Shown here piece after piece: positions 18,101 to 24,472 of a stretch of DNA of 34,512 nucleotides. Location of the stretch: the NCBI GenBank assembly GCA_900553635.1, contig USDU01000002.1, positions 1-34,512 on the forward strand. Direction: 5' to 3'. How positions within the stretch are numbered: position 1 is the first letter of the stretch; every line of letters begins with the position of its first letter. The translations under genes were made by a program, and so were the position numbers. The notes under the pieces are model-generated. The model was not told where the DNA came from. It saw only the letters and a program-made list of their open reading frames with translations, and searched no databases. The DNA is from an uncultured Lachnospiraceae bacterium (GTDB taxonomy: Bacteria; Bacillota_A; Clostridia; Lachnospirales; Lachnospiraceae).

Positions 18101-20900
18101 TGCGAATAGCCATAAAACGGTATTGAAGCCCGGAGCAGGGTATGTGATCCACGATACAGACGGAGCCTGGTTTGCCTATTGTAGTGCCGAGTGGAGTTCC
18201 GACCAGAAAAGAGAGTATCAGAAGAAATACGGCGATCTGGTGGTGCAGTCCAGCCAGGGTGAGCTGATGGGAACAGCGGAGAACCCGTTTGTGACACGGA
18301 AGATTGCACAGGCTGAGTTAAGTGGAAATGTGTATGTGGATACCCCGGCAGCACTTCCGGCTGGAACTTATACACTGGAAGAGGTAACAGCACCGGAAGG
18401 CTATGTACTGCAGGGACATGAGGGTGTGATTGCAAAAAAAGATTCTGTAGCAACAGGAAACCATACCTTCTATGAAAGTGAAGCAGATGGAGCCTGGGAC
18501 AAGGCAGACAGTAATAGCGTTAAAATCGTAGTTTCTTCGCAGGAAGCGTCTTACGATAGTGAGGTAGCTGCTTTCGTGATTACGGCGGTACAGAAGAATA
18601 CCCCGGCTATCGGAAAGATTTCTATTTATGCCGAGGGTGAAAAGCTGGTATCTGCAAAGCAGGACGGCAGTACCATTCTGGACAGACTGGGAGAAGCAGT
18701 GAACCACTTCTTTGGCTATGTAAAGGGCCTGATTGGGTTAGATACGCCGGATGAAAATGGAGTGATAGAGAAAGATCTGAGCGAGTGCAAGGACTATACG
18801 TTTAAGTATGAGACAAAACCGATTGCAGGCGCGGAATTTGAAATCCGGGCTGCGGAGGATATTTACAGTCCCGAAGGTGGGGTTAATGCCGTAAAACTGT
18901 TTTCAGAAGGAGAGCTGGTAACAACACTTACGACCAATGCAGACGGACAGACCTGGACCGGCCAGGAAGACTGGGACGGAACAGAAGTTGCCAAAGGCTT
19001 GCCGCTTGGTAAGTATACCATCACACAGGCTAAGGCGGGAACTGGATTTGCGTTGAGTAAGGACAATGCAGAGTCGAGAGAGATAGAGATATCTTACGCT
19101 GGTCAGGAAGTTCCGGTTATCTACCGTGACAGTTCTTACGAAAATCCGCGCCAGAAAGTATCTGTGGAAATTCAGAAACTTGACGCGGAACAGAATGAGC
19201 CGCTGGCAGGAGCTGTATTTGGACTTTACGCAGAGGAAGATATCACAAACTATACGGGCAAGACAGTCGTAAGGGCGGGTACGCTCATCGCGACAGGAGA
19301 GACTACCGTGGGAACGGACGGCCAGGTGCAAAAAGCAGTCTTTACACCGGATCTGCCGCTTGGAAAGTATTACATCAAGGAGCTTCAGGCTCCGGTGGGA
19401 TATACAACCACGCAGTCTAAGATTTCCCTGGATGCATCTTATCAGGAAGAACAGCGAGAAGTCATTGAATTTTCCGAGACTGTGAAGAATGACCCAGTTC
19501 TTCTGCAGGTTAATGTGATGGACTATTACACGGAAGAGGAACTGGATGGGGCTATATTGCAGCTGATTGACGAGGATGGTAATTCCTTCACCACGATTCT
19601 TTCAGCGCATGGCGACAATGAGATCATCCGTGGCCTGGAAATCAATAAGACCTATACGCTTCGGGAGATGGTGAGTCCGCAGGGGTATCATTATAATCTG
19701 TATTTGAAAGATGATTATGTGACGAAAAAGCCCAATGCAGTAGAACTGGATAAAAGCTATCTGGACGGTCAGGTGAGCGATAAGATTACCTTTACAATTA
19801 AAGATGAGAATAAGTTACAGGTAGTCAGCGTCTTTAATAAGCCGATTACAGGCAATGTAGTCGTTAAGAAAACTGGACAGGTTCCGACCGGGACAGAACA
19901 GGGAACCGATACGAATGGCAATACGCTGGTGACACCGATTTATGAGGTGAAGGGACTGCCTGGTGCGGAATATGCCCTGATTGCGAAGGAAGATATTGTT
20001 TACCCAGACGGTTATACTGGCACACTGTTCCACAAAGGTGCAGATGTGCTGGAGCAATACGAAGCACTGAAAGATAGTGTACTGAAGTATTATAAGGTAG
20101 AAGTACCGAGGGGTGAGCTGGCAGATGTAGTGCAGCGAAGCCTTCCGGACGGAAGGACCGTGAAGTATGTACTTCGAACAGGTGCAGACGGTAAGGTACA
20201 GGTTACAGGGCTGCCCTTAGGCGAATATGAAGTGGTCGAGGTTAAGGCCCCGACAGGCTATTACCGAGACCAGAATAATTGCACACAGCCGTTATCCCTT
20301 GTGGAGCCAGAACAGAGTGGACGGTCAGAAGCTATAGTGTCTGCAGTATTCCAAAACGAAAAACAGAAGGCAAAGGTTACTGTTACAAAATCGGATAGAG
20401 ATACAGGTGAGAAGCTTCAGGGAGCGGTTATCGGTCTGTATACAGCGGAGAAATTCAAAAATCAGGCAGGAGAGGTGATTGCAGAAGCCGATACTCTGCT
20501 GGAATCAGTTATGACAGATACAGAAGGAAAAGCAATATTTGAATGTGATCTGCCATTTGGCCGGTATTATGTAAAAGAGCTGACAGCGCCGGACGGATAC
20601 TACCTAAGTGATGATACGCAGTATTTTACGTTCGCCTATGCGGAGGATAGTACAGAGATGGTGGAGTTCACTCTTCAGATTCAGAACGAGAAGAAGCCGG
20701 AACCGGCAGGGCAGGGTGGTTCAGGTGATTCATCTAATGTAGTTCCGCTGGGAACACCTCTTACGTCAGATGGGAATGCGTTGGAGCTTGCTTTATTGGC
20801 GATAACAGTAGTTGCTTTGATAGGAATAATAGCAACGGTAATTTTGAAAATGAAACATATTACACCGGGAGGAGATGAAGTTAAAAATACAAAAGTATAA
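15198..20900 (+). CDS. Giant Cna-B/SpaA-type surface protein (adhesin) of the element
   Basis: 1900 residues with AAGGGAGG before the ATG. A signal peptide (1-31, ending AYASG) leads to a Glu-rich segment (about 35-150). An N-terminal beta-rich head (about 215-425, with SIGSPAWCGYEPQDF and SVGVAFHSDPSAPF) is unrecognised. About ten Cna-B/SpaA-like beta-sandwich domains follow, with recurring LAGAVFGLY, LPLGKYYIKE and APTGYY motifs; such domains often carry Lys-Asn isopeptide bonds. One membrane helix (about 1862-1884) and a short tail end the protein; no LPXTG is visible, the residues before it being VPLGTPLTSDG. Likely an extracellular stalked adhesin. Proteins of this type are common cargo of integrative elements in Clostridia and may aid mating contact. 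It overlaps the methyltransferase gene by 26 bases. Confidence 0.85.
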   Translation: MDFKRIITLFLAIVMCVNLLASAFPTVAYASGGAIQVEASDMSEAKASDDVVMEISGEAKDTGQALEEEKTAEDIGENASVADEEQKTEGNSEKEAETETVDPVEETEKETPINSGSEDIVVSEETVKQEEVMELQETDEEKVARLKEMVEAFPEEAELWWMDKDELTALYDTFTEICDLYESLDEEQQEQVDMRKLETAGAFFASYVDPVSLTNTGDIYSIPSEYGAGIIYQGRKSTAVYGPGWKDGRYATNYSKDSNVWIKYPESGSCYVDGQHVKADVLVYYWLSAGDAFVATSFGRDLISIGSPAWCGYEPQDFTVEMEYHFYKAGTNEELTVDGYLFAHDLDRGEGICGKTGARGYYTSDNTTMRWKGQYVTGTVDDDRTDYSMSVGVAFHSDPSAPFHVSYHGCEYYSIELSSVGVDGKLLKGYGDLDVVKSITNPSGYASSLAGFTMTLTGTSAYGDTINQTAVTNASGVASFTHVPMGTYTVTENGTASYWDVPASGTVNVEPNQTSTFSVNNIYKTGNVELAKKIEKAPEDAYNAAAEKEYHYNDELSGFAYKLSGTSESGIPVLKYGVTDKNGKLIFENLPIGTYEVEEIKASAVPADADCKAQATQELYQYVLPEIQTVTVTYDDTAHTGNTSKVSFENKLKKWSFSGKVEPDDSLLKEDEEALSAGISQGDATLAGAVYGLYDGDKLVAQATTDIEGKFDFDGTFVVGDLWYVQESKASEGYLLDSAKYPVKACALELDKQANGIYKAELKATIAGKNTVTEQVKKQALSFYKVTGTDKQSSFEAVAGAKFSVYLVSELAGGKYAGLSDAELPQAIIDDFRNPATLDYDAMRQQRPATVYADADSDDVVNGWLTKSVLYKDGTSYHAEGEHAYLVSEMVSDSKGVVTTPELPYGRYLVVETTTPENKIATRPFVLNVMGDDQDGEKKGDGQGQPLDDLVIAVDKPIMSLIRIKKQDANSHKTVLKPGAGYVIHDTDGAWFAYCSAEWSSDQKREYQKKYGDLVVQSSQGELMGTAENPFVTRKIAQAELSGNVYVDTPAALPAGTYTLEEVTAPEGYVLQGHEGVIAKKDSVATGNHTFYESEADGAWDKADSNSVKIVVSSQEASYDSEVAAFVITAVQKNTPAIGKISIYAEGEKLVSAKQDGSTILDRLGEAVNHFFGYVKGLIGLDTPDENGVIEKDLSECKDYTFKYETKPIAGAEFEIRAAEDIYSPEGGVNAVKLFSEGELVTTLTTNADGQTWTGQEDWDGTEVAKGLPLGKYTITQAKAGTGFALSKDNAESREIEISYAGQEVPVIYRDSSYENPRQKVSVEIQKLDAEQNEPLAGAVFGLYAEEDITNYTGKTVVRAGTLIATGETTVGTDGQVQKAVFTPDLPLGKYYIKELQAPVGYTTTQSKISLDASYQEEQREVIEFSETVKNDPVLLQVNVMDYYTEEELDGAILQLIDEDGNSFTTILSAHGDNEIIRGLEINKTYTLREMVSPQGYHYNLYLKDDYVTKKPNAVELDKSYLDGQVSDKITFTIKDENKLQVVSVFNKPITGNVVVKKTGQVPTGTEQGTDTNGNTLVTPIYEVKGLPGAEYALIAKEDIVYPDGYTGTLFHKGADVLEQYEALKDSVLKYYKVEVPRGELADVVQRSLPDGRTVKYVLRTGADGKVQVTGLPLGEYEVVEVKAPTGYYRDQNNCTQPLSLVEPEQSGRSEAIVSAVFQNEKQKAKVTVTKSDRDTGEKLQGAVIGLYTAEKFKNQAGEVIAEADTLLESVMTDTEGKAIFECDLPFGRYYVKELTAPDGYYLSDDTQYFTFAYAEDSTEMVEFTLQIQNEKKPEPAGQGGSGDSSNVVPLGTPLTSDGNALELALLAITVVALIGIIATVILKMKHITPGGDEVKNTKV

Positions 20901-21459
20901 TATAATTTATGCAGATCCCCCTTGGCGCTATTCAGCCAAGAATGTACAGGGTGCAGCGGAAAACCATTATCCAACGATGAGCATCAAGGAGCTATGCGCA
21001 TTACCTGTGGGAGAACTGGCAGCTCAGGACAGTGTGCTCTTTTTATGGGCTACATTTCCCCAGCTTCCGGAGGCACTCCGGCTGATTGCAGCATGGGGAT
21101 TTACCTATAAAAGCGTAGCTTTTGTCTGGCTGAAGAAAAATAAAAAATCTGACAGCTGGTTTTATGGGTTGGGATTTTGGACGCGAGGAAATGCGGAGCT
21201 TTGTCTGCTGGCCACCAGGGGTCGTCCCAGGAGGCAGGCAGCCAACATTCATCAGTTTATTATATCCCCGGTTGGTGCTCACAGTAAAAAGCCAGATGAG
21301 ACTCGGGATAAGATAGTATCTCTGATGGGAGATTTACCGCGCGTGGAGCTGTTTGCAAGACAGGTTGTACCTGGCTGGGACGTTTGGGGAAATGAAGTAA
21401 AGTCAACCATACAGGATTGGGCGGCACATCATTCTGAGCCAGAGAATGATAAAGGGTAA
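20875..21459 (+). CDS. MT-A70 family DNA N6-adenine methyltransferase
   Basis: 194 residues with the catalytic DPPW at residues 14-17 (IIYADPPWRY), the signature of MT-A70-type adenine methyltransferases. Further family segments are FLWATFPQLPEALRL, WFYGLGFWTRGNAELCLLATRG and VELFARQVVPGWDVWGNE, the SAM-binding FAR part. It would methylate adenines in DNA, probably to protect the element or regulate it; no restriction enzyme is adjacent. The start codon follows GGGAGGAG at unusually short spacing, inside the end of the surface-protein gene, so coupled translation is likely. Confidence 0.9.
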   Translation: MKLKIQKYNIIYADPPWRYSAKNVQGAAENHYPTMSIKELCALPVGELAAQDSVLFLWATFPQLPEALRLIAAWGFTYKSVAFVWLKKNKKSDSWFYGLGFWTRGNAELCLLATRGRPRRQAANIHQFIISPVGAHSKKPDETRDKIVSLMGDLPRVELFARQVVPGWDVWGNEVKSTIQDWAAHHSEPENDKG

Positions 21460-21467
21460 GAATAGAA

Positions 21468-21511
21468 GGAAGAATCCCTGTTTTGATGAAGTTCAAAACG
21501 GGGATTCTTCC
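21468..21511. terminator. Strong bidirectional hairpin between convergent genes
   Basis: A 19-bp stem with a single G-T pair and a 6-base loop; arms begin GGAAGAATCCC and end GGGATTCTTCC. The stop codon of the minus-strand gene (21495-21493) lies inside it. There is no clear U-run on the plus side. Confidence 0.7.
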
Positions 21512-21690
21512 TGTGCCATCTGTTTCATACAGTAGTGGATAAAAAAAGAAAAATCTTCTTCCGAAAAAATCTTTCGATGACCGATTTCAATTATCATGCG
21601 GAAAAAACGCTGCTCCTCTTCTGGCATAGACAGTAGGTCATGAAGCATTTCGCCATCTTCTTCTGAAAGGTAAATAATATGCGGTTCCAT
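21493..21690 (-). CDS. Small conserved-looking hypothetical protein
   Basis: 65 residues from an ATG that AAAGGAG precedes by about 12 bases; a TTG at 21726 would add 12 residues but would place that ribosome site inside the gene. Not recognised. The sequence is acidic and helical (MEPHIIYLSEEDGEML, MPEEEQRFFRMIIEIGHRK) with no membrane segment. It is transcribed against the methyltransferase and diverges from the XRE gene at 21834, a common position for a small regulator or antirepressor. Confidence 0.55.
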   Translation of the reverse strand: MEPHIIYLSEEDGEMLHDLLSMPEEEQRFFRMIIEIGHRKIFSEEDFSFFIHYCMKQMAQEESPF

Positions 21691-21833
21691 TTTATGAAAA
21701 GTCTCCTTTATATCTTGCTTATACAACTAACAAAATGAATCATTTTATTAGATTATTATAATGTAAAAACAGAAAGGTTACAATATAAAAAAATAGTTAT
21801 ACGGAAAATTTGTGATTTTACAGGAGAGATACG

Positions 21834-22205
21834 GTGGAGCTGGATTTCAAAGCAATCGGAAAACGTATAAAAATTGCAAGGATAAAGAAGGAACTGACAC
21901 AGGAAGCTGTATCAGAAAAGGTAGGCGTTACCCCACAACACATGAGTAATATTGAGACGGGCAATTCTACTGTTAGCCTTCCTACACTGGTGGCGATAGC
22001 CAATGAGCTGGAAGTATCGGTGGATGAGCTGCTATGTGATACCGTCTTGAAGTCAGGAGCGGTATTCTCCAGAGAGGCGCAGGCGATACTGGACGATTGC
22101 AATGAATACGAAATAAGATTCTTGGTAGATGTCATGAAGTCCGTCAAGGCGTCTATGAGAAATGTGAAGATGTTTGAACAGAGGATTGAATCAAAAAATA
22201 TTTAA
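21834..22205 (+). CDS. XRE-family transcriptional regulator
   Basis: 123 residues, GTG start 7-8 bases after GGAGAG. A SinR/immunity-repressor type helix-turn-helix occupies residues 6-64: IGKRIKIARIKKELTQEAVSEK, then TPQHMSNIETGNSTVSLPTL and SVDELLCD. The C-terminal part (SREAQAILDDCNEYEIRFL) looks like a dimerisation helix. It is followed by a terminator and the second copy of the 78-bp module, exactly as for the XRE gene at 14567. It likely controls the element's transfer or excision genes. Confidence 0.88.
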   Translation: MELDFKAIGKRIKIARIKKELTQEAVSEKVGVTPQHMSNIETGNSTVSLPTLVAIANELEVSVDELLCDTVLKSGAVFSREAQAILDDCNEYEIRFLVDVMKSVKASMRNVKMFEQRIESKNI

Positions 22206-22248
22206 TTTAAGCACATCACTGCTTTGAAGGTGAACCTTTAGTTACTCG

Positions 22249-22280
22249 GGAACAGGTCAGAAAAAGCCTGTTCCTTTTTT
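22249..22280 (+). terminator. Rho-independent terminator after second XRE gene
   Basis: GGAACAGG and CCTGTTCC form the stem, followed by six T. It resembles the one at 14948. Confidence 0.85.
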
Positions 22281-22293
22281 GTGTGTAAAAGAA

Positions 22294-22371
22294 CGTGGCA
22301 AACACGTAGAAAAGCGTGGACCACGGTATAAAATTCACAGCCTGAAAAAACTACAATAATTACATAATCAG
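22294..22371 (+). repeat. Conserved non-coding module, copy 2
   Basis: Second copy of the 14998-15075 module with identical internal spacing: CGTG at 0, GGTATAAAATT at +31, CTACAAT at +57. It lies immediately upstream of the resolvase-like gene, so it may be its promoter or operator. Confidence 0.65.
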
Positions 22372-22417
22372 TAAGGAAAACCACTGATGAAAAAAGACAA
22401 GGAAAGGCGGAGTGAAT

Positions 22418-22795
22418 ATGAAAAACACAAGCGTGAACACAAAAACTAAAGGAGTAGGCCTGATGAGATCCGGAAAGGGGCTGGATATCGTGACCATCAT
22501 GGGTGCAGAGATGATTGCCTACGGGGAGAAGCTGAACCTGGAGCTGCAAGAGGTATTCGTGGATCGCACCCCGGAGGACAAGATTGACCGTTGGGCGATT
22601 AAACAGGTCGTGAAGTGGCTGGAGCAGGAAGAGGTTAAGGCGCTGCTGGTTCGCAGACTGGAAGATATCACTTCAGATGCGGAGAGTCTGTTCCATTTCT
22701 TACAGTTGGCGAGACAGATGGGAGTGTCAATTCACTGTATGGAAATGGGAAGCGAGGTGCGTTGCGTAGGACTGGATGAGTTGCCTGGTGCGTGA
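22418..22795 (+). CDS. Resolvase-fold protein without visible catalytic serine (1)
   Basis: 125 residues from ATG 22418 (GGAG upstream; a GTG six bases earlier is also possible). Residues about 20-115 resemble the N-terminal catalytic fold of serine recombinases: LELQEVFVDRTPEDKIDRWA, then VKALLVRRLEDITSDAESL and ARQMGVSIHCMEMG, which align with the usual DR and gV.l...e segments. The YxRVSTxxQ motif with the nucleophilic serine is absent (IVTIMGAEMIAYGEK instead), and there is no DNA-binding C-terminal region. It is therefore probably regulatory rather than a recombinase. It heads a compact five-gene run to 24031. Confidence 0.6.
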   Translation: MKNTSVNTKTKGVGLMRSGKGLDIVTIMGAEMIAYGEKLNLELQEVFVDRTPEDKIDRWAIKQVVKWLEQEEVKALLVRRLEDITSDAESLFHFLQLARQMGVSIHCMEMGSEVRCVGLDELPGA

Positions 22796-22819
22796 AAAAA
22801 TATGGAGAAAGAAACGGAA

Positions 22820-23053
22820 ATGGATACTTTTCAGATAGGAAACCGATTACGGGAATTGCGCGAAAATATTCATGCGACGCAGCAGGAACTGGCAGAAGCA
22901 TTGGAGGTCAGCCATTCTTATTATAGCAGGCTTGAGGAGGGAAGACGTGGAATGACTCTGAAAACGTTATATAGATTGGTAGATTACTATGATACAGACG
23001 CCAACACGATTCTTAATATACCGAAAAAGGAGGAACGTAAACGTGGTCGATAG
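22820..23053 (+). CDS. Small XRE-family regulator
   Basis: 77 residues from ATG 22820, placed 8 bases after GGAGAAAG; ATG 22802 is also in frame. Nearly the whole protein is a helix-turn-helix: IGNRLRELRENIHATQQELAE, LEVSHSYYSRLEEGRRGMTL, TLYRLVDYYDTD. The basic tail (KKEERKRGR) overlaps the next gene by 11 bases. It sits between two resolvase-fold proteins and probably regulates this small operon. Confidence 0.85.
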   Translation: MDTFQIGNRLRELRENIHATQQELAEALEVSHSYYSRLEEGRRGMTLKTLYRLVDYYDTDANTILNIPKKEERKRGR

Positions 23054-23468
23054 AAGAATGCAAAGAAAGACGAAAAAAAGAATTGTGAAAGGAGAGGTTC
23101 CGTGTATTGTGTATCTGTCATCGAATGAAGAGAGTTCCTTCGAACTAGCTGAACGAAAGGAAAATAGCCAGCTCCGCTATATCAATGATTATGCAAATGC
23201 TCACGGACTGATTCCGATGAAGATAGTCAGGAGGGGCTGCTTTGGACCTGCGATACGCAACAAGCTGTTTCAGGAATGTCTCTATCTGATGAAACAGGGG
23301 AAGGCCAATGTGCTTCTGGTAGCTAATATGAATGCAATATCATCCGGGCTCACTGACGCGTACAGAAAGGTCGGCATGGTTCAGGAGCAGGGATTCCGTA
23401 TCATATCAGTGGATGAAGGGGAGCTTCGACTTAATATGAAGAGCGTGTGTGAAAGGGTGAGTGCCTGA
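23043..23468 (+). CDS. Resolvase-fold protein without recognisable active site (2)
   Basis: 141 residues from GTG 23043, with AAGGAGG 9 bases upstream. Like the protein at 22418 it matches the serine-recombinase N-terminal fold (CIVYLSSNEESSF near the usual active-site strand, then KANVLLVANMNAISSGL and QEQGFRIISVDEGELRL). The RVST..Q and DRxxR motifs are altered, and no C-terminal DNA-binding region follows. It abuts the MazF-like gene with no gap, which is where an antitoxin gene would normally sit. Confidence 0.55.
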   Translation: MVDRRMQRKTKKRIVKGEVPCIVYLSSNEESSFELAERKENSQLRYINDYANAHGLIPMKIVRRGCFGPAIRNKLFQECLYLMKQGKANVLLVANMNAISSGLTDAYRKVGMVQEQGFRIISVDEGELRLNMKSVCERVSA

Positions 23469-23843
23469 ATGGAGAAAGAAAAGAGAAGGAGAGGCGATAT
23501 TGTCTGGGTCGATCTGGGTGAACATCCGGGAACGAAGATACAGTCAGGAAGAAAGCTGTGCTTAATTGTCAGTACGAACAAAGGAAGCGGCAGCGTATAT
23601 CAAGTGATTCCGGGAACCAGTAAGCAGGAAAAGAAGGATTTTCCTGTACATGTGGCAGTAAAGCCAGAAGAGGTGCAGGGGGCATTAAGAAAAGAAACAA
23701 TTTTTATGGCAGAACAACTGACGATTGCGTCTGAACAGCAGATTTTGATGATGGTCGGAAATTTGGAACAGGAGTCAGAGGTGATGGTAAAAGTGGAAAA
23801 AGCGTTAAAGCGACAGTTAGAGCTGGAAAGAAGGGAGATATGA
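23469..23843 (+). CDS. MazF/PemK-family mRNA interferase-like toxin
   Basis: 124 residues starting directly after the previous stop. It has the MazF/PemK layout: RRGDIVWVDLGEHPG (opening strand), KLCLIVSTNKGSG (in place of the usual RP.LVVSN), VIPGTSKQEKKDFPVHV and LRKETIFMAEQLTIA, corresponding to the conserved S..L.DQ.. region. Members cleave RNA as dimers, or act as CcdB-like toxins. No MazE-type antitoxin is visible; the upstream resolvase-fold protein or the XRE protein could fill that role. It overlaps the next gene by ATGA. Confidence 0.82.
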   Translation: MEKEKRRRGDIVWVDLGEHPGTKIQSGRKLCLIVSTNKGSGSVYQVIPGTSKQEKKDFPVHVAVKPEEVQGALRKETIFMAEQLTIASEQQILMMVGNLEQESEVMVKVEKALKRQLELERREI

Positions 23844-24031
23844 GAAAAGCAATATATGTACAGGCTCCAGTCAAATATGCGACAGTCCCCGAGGCGATGC
23901 AGCGTTACCGACTGGGAAAGAATACGTTGATGAATATTTTGAAAGATACGTCAGCGCTTAAGCGTTTCGGGAGGGTTATCCGGGTGGATATAGGGATTGC
24001 GGATAAGATTTTGGATAGTTATGAGGACTAG
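23840..24031 (+). CDS. Small excisionase-like protein (DUF6462-type)
   Basis: 63 residues, start overlapping the MazF stop. The sequence YATVPEAMQRYRLGKNTLMN and GRVIRVDIGIADKILDSYED resembles winged-helix excisionase/MerR-like domains of about 60 residues that occur near integrases in Clostridial elements. This suggests a recombination directionality factor or a small DNA-binding regulator. The identification is by pattern only. Confidence 0.6.
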   Translation: MRKAIYVQAPVKYATVPEAMQRYRLGKNTLMNILKDTSALKRFGRVIRVDIGIADKILDSYED

Positions 24032-24110
24032 GAGGATGTAAAAAGGATAGCGCCTGTATACAGAAGAGAAAATCGGATGTATATGGGCGTTCCTAAATTA
24101 TAGAAAAGAG

Positions 24111-24157
24111 TTGATTTTTTGTCACGCATATAATATAATTATTGCGTGACAAAAAAT
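24111..24157 (+). promoter_or_regulatory. Promoter embedded in a perfect 15-bp palindrome
   Basis: TTGATT (24111-24116), 17-base spacer, TATAAT (24134-24139). Perfect inverted arms, ATTTTTTGTCACGCA at 24114-24128 and its complement at 24143-24157, flank the -10. The arrangement is that of an operator for a dimeric repressor, probably the ribbon-helix-helix protein just downstream. Confidence 0.7.
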
Positions 24158-24175
24158 AAAAGGGGGATAGAAAAG

Positions 24176-24343
24176 GTGTCACAAAAGAAAGGAAGACCAA
24201 AAACAGAAAAGCCCAAGGATAATAGATTTAGTATCAGATTAGATCAGGAAATGCTTGAAAGATTGATAGAGTATTGCGAAAAAAATAATATGACCAGAGC
24301 AGATGCAATCAGAAAAGCATTGGGGTTACTGTTAGACACTTAA
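24176..24343 (+). CDS. Ribbon-helix-helix (CopG-like) DNA-binding protein
   Basis: I take GTG 24176, 8 bases after GGGGG; a GTG at 24146 lies inside the palindrome and has no ribosome site. The 55 residues contain a basic lead (KKGRPKTEKPKDN) and the ribbon-helix-helix core: RFSIRLDQEMLERLIEYCEK, then NMTRADAIRKALGLLL. Such proteins repress their own promoters, and the palindrome overlapping the -10 upstream fits that. It precedes the integrase and may control its expression. Confidence 0.8.
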   Translation: MSQKKGRPKTEKPKDNRFSIRLDQEMLERLIEYCEKNNMTRADAIRKALGLLLDT

Positions 24344-24392
24344 AAAGGTTAGCCACTCCCCGACCAAAGCGAATGACTAACCAAAAGACAAA

Positions 24393-24443
24393 ATGGTATA
24401 GAATGTCCATACCATGAAATATTGTATCATAGGATGGACATTC
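24393..24443 (+). promoter_or_regulatory. Integrase leader with two mutually exclusive hairpins
   Basis: ATGGTAT (24393-24399) can pair with ATACCAT (24409-24415). Alternatively GAATGTCCAT (24401-24410) can pair with ATGGACATTC (24434-24443). The two cannot form together. The second ends 9 bases before the GGAAGGAG ribosome site, so folding could switch integrase translation. Confidence 0.45.
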
Positions 24444-24472
24444 CTGCAAGAAGGAAGGAGTGTTTTAGCACT

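Noticed and set aside
22387..22449. 20-codon basic peptide starting MKKDKERR
   Set aside because: No clear ribosome site and it overlaps the better supported resolvase-like gene.
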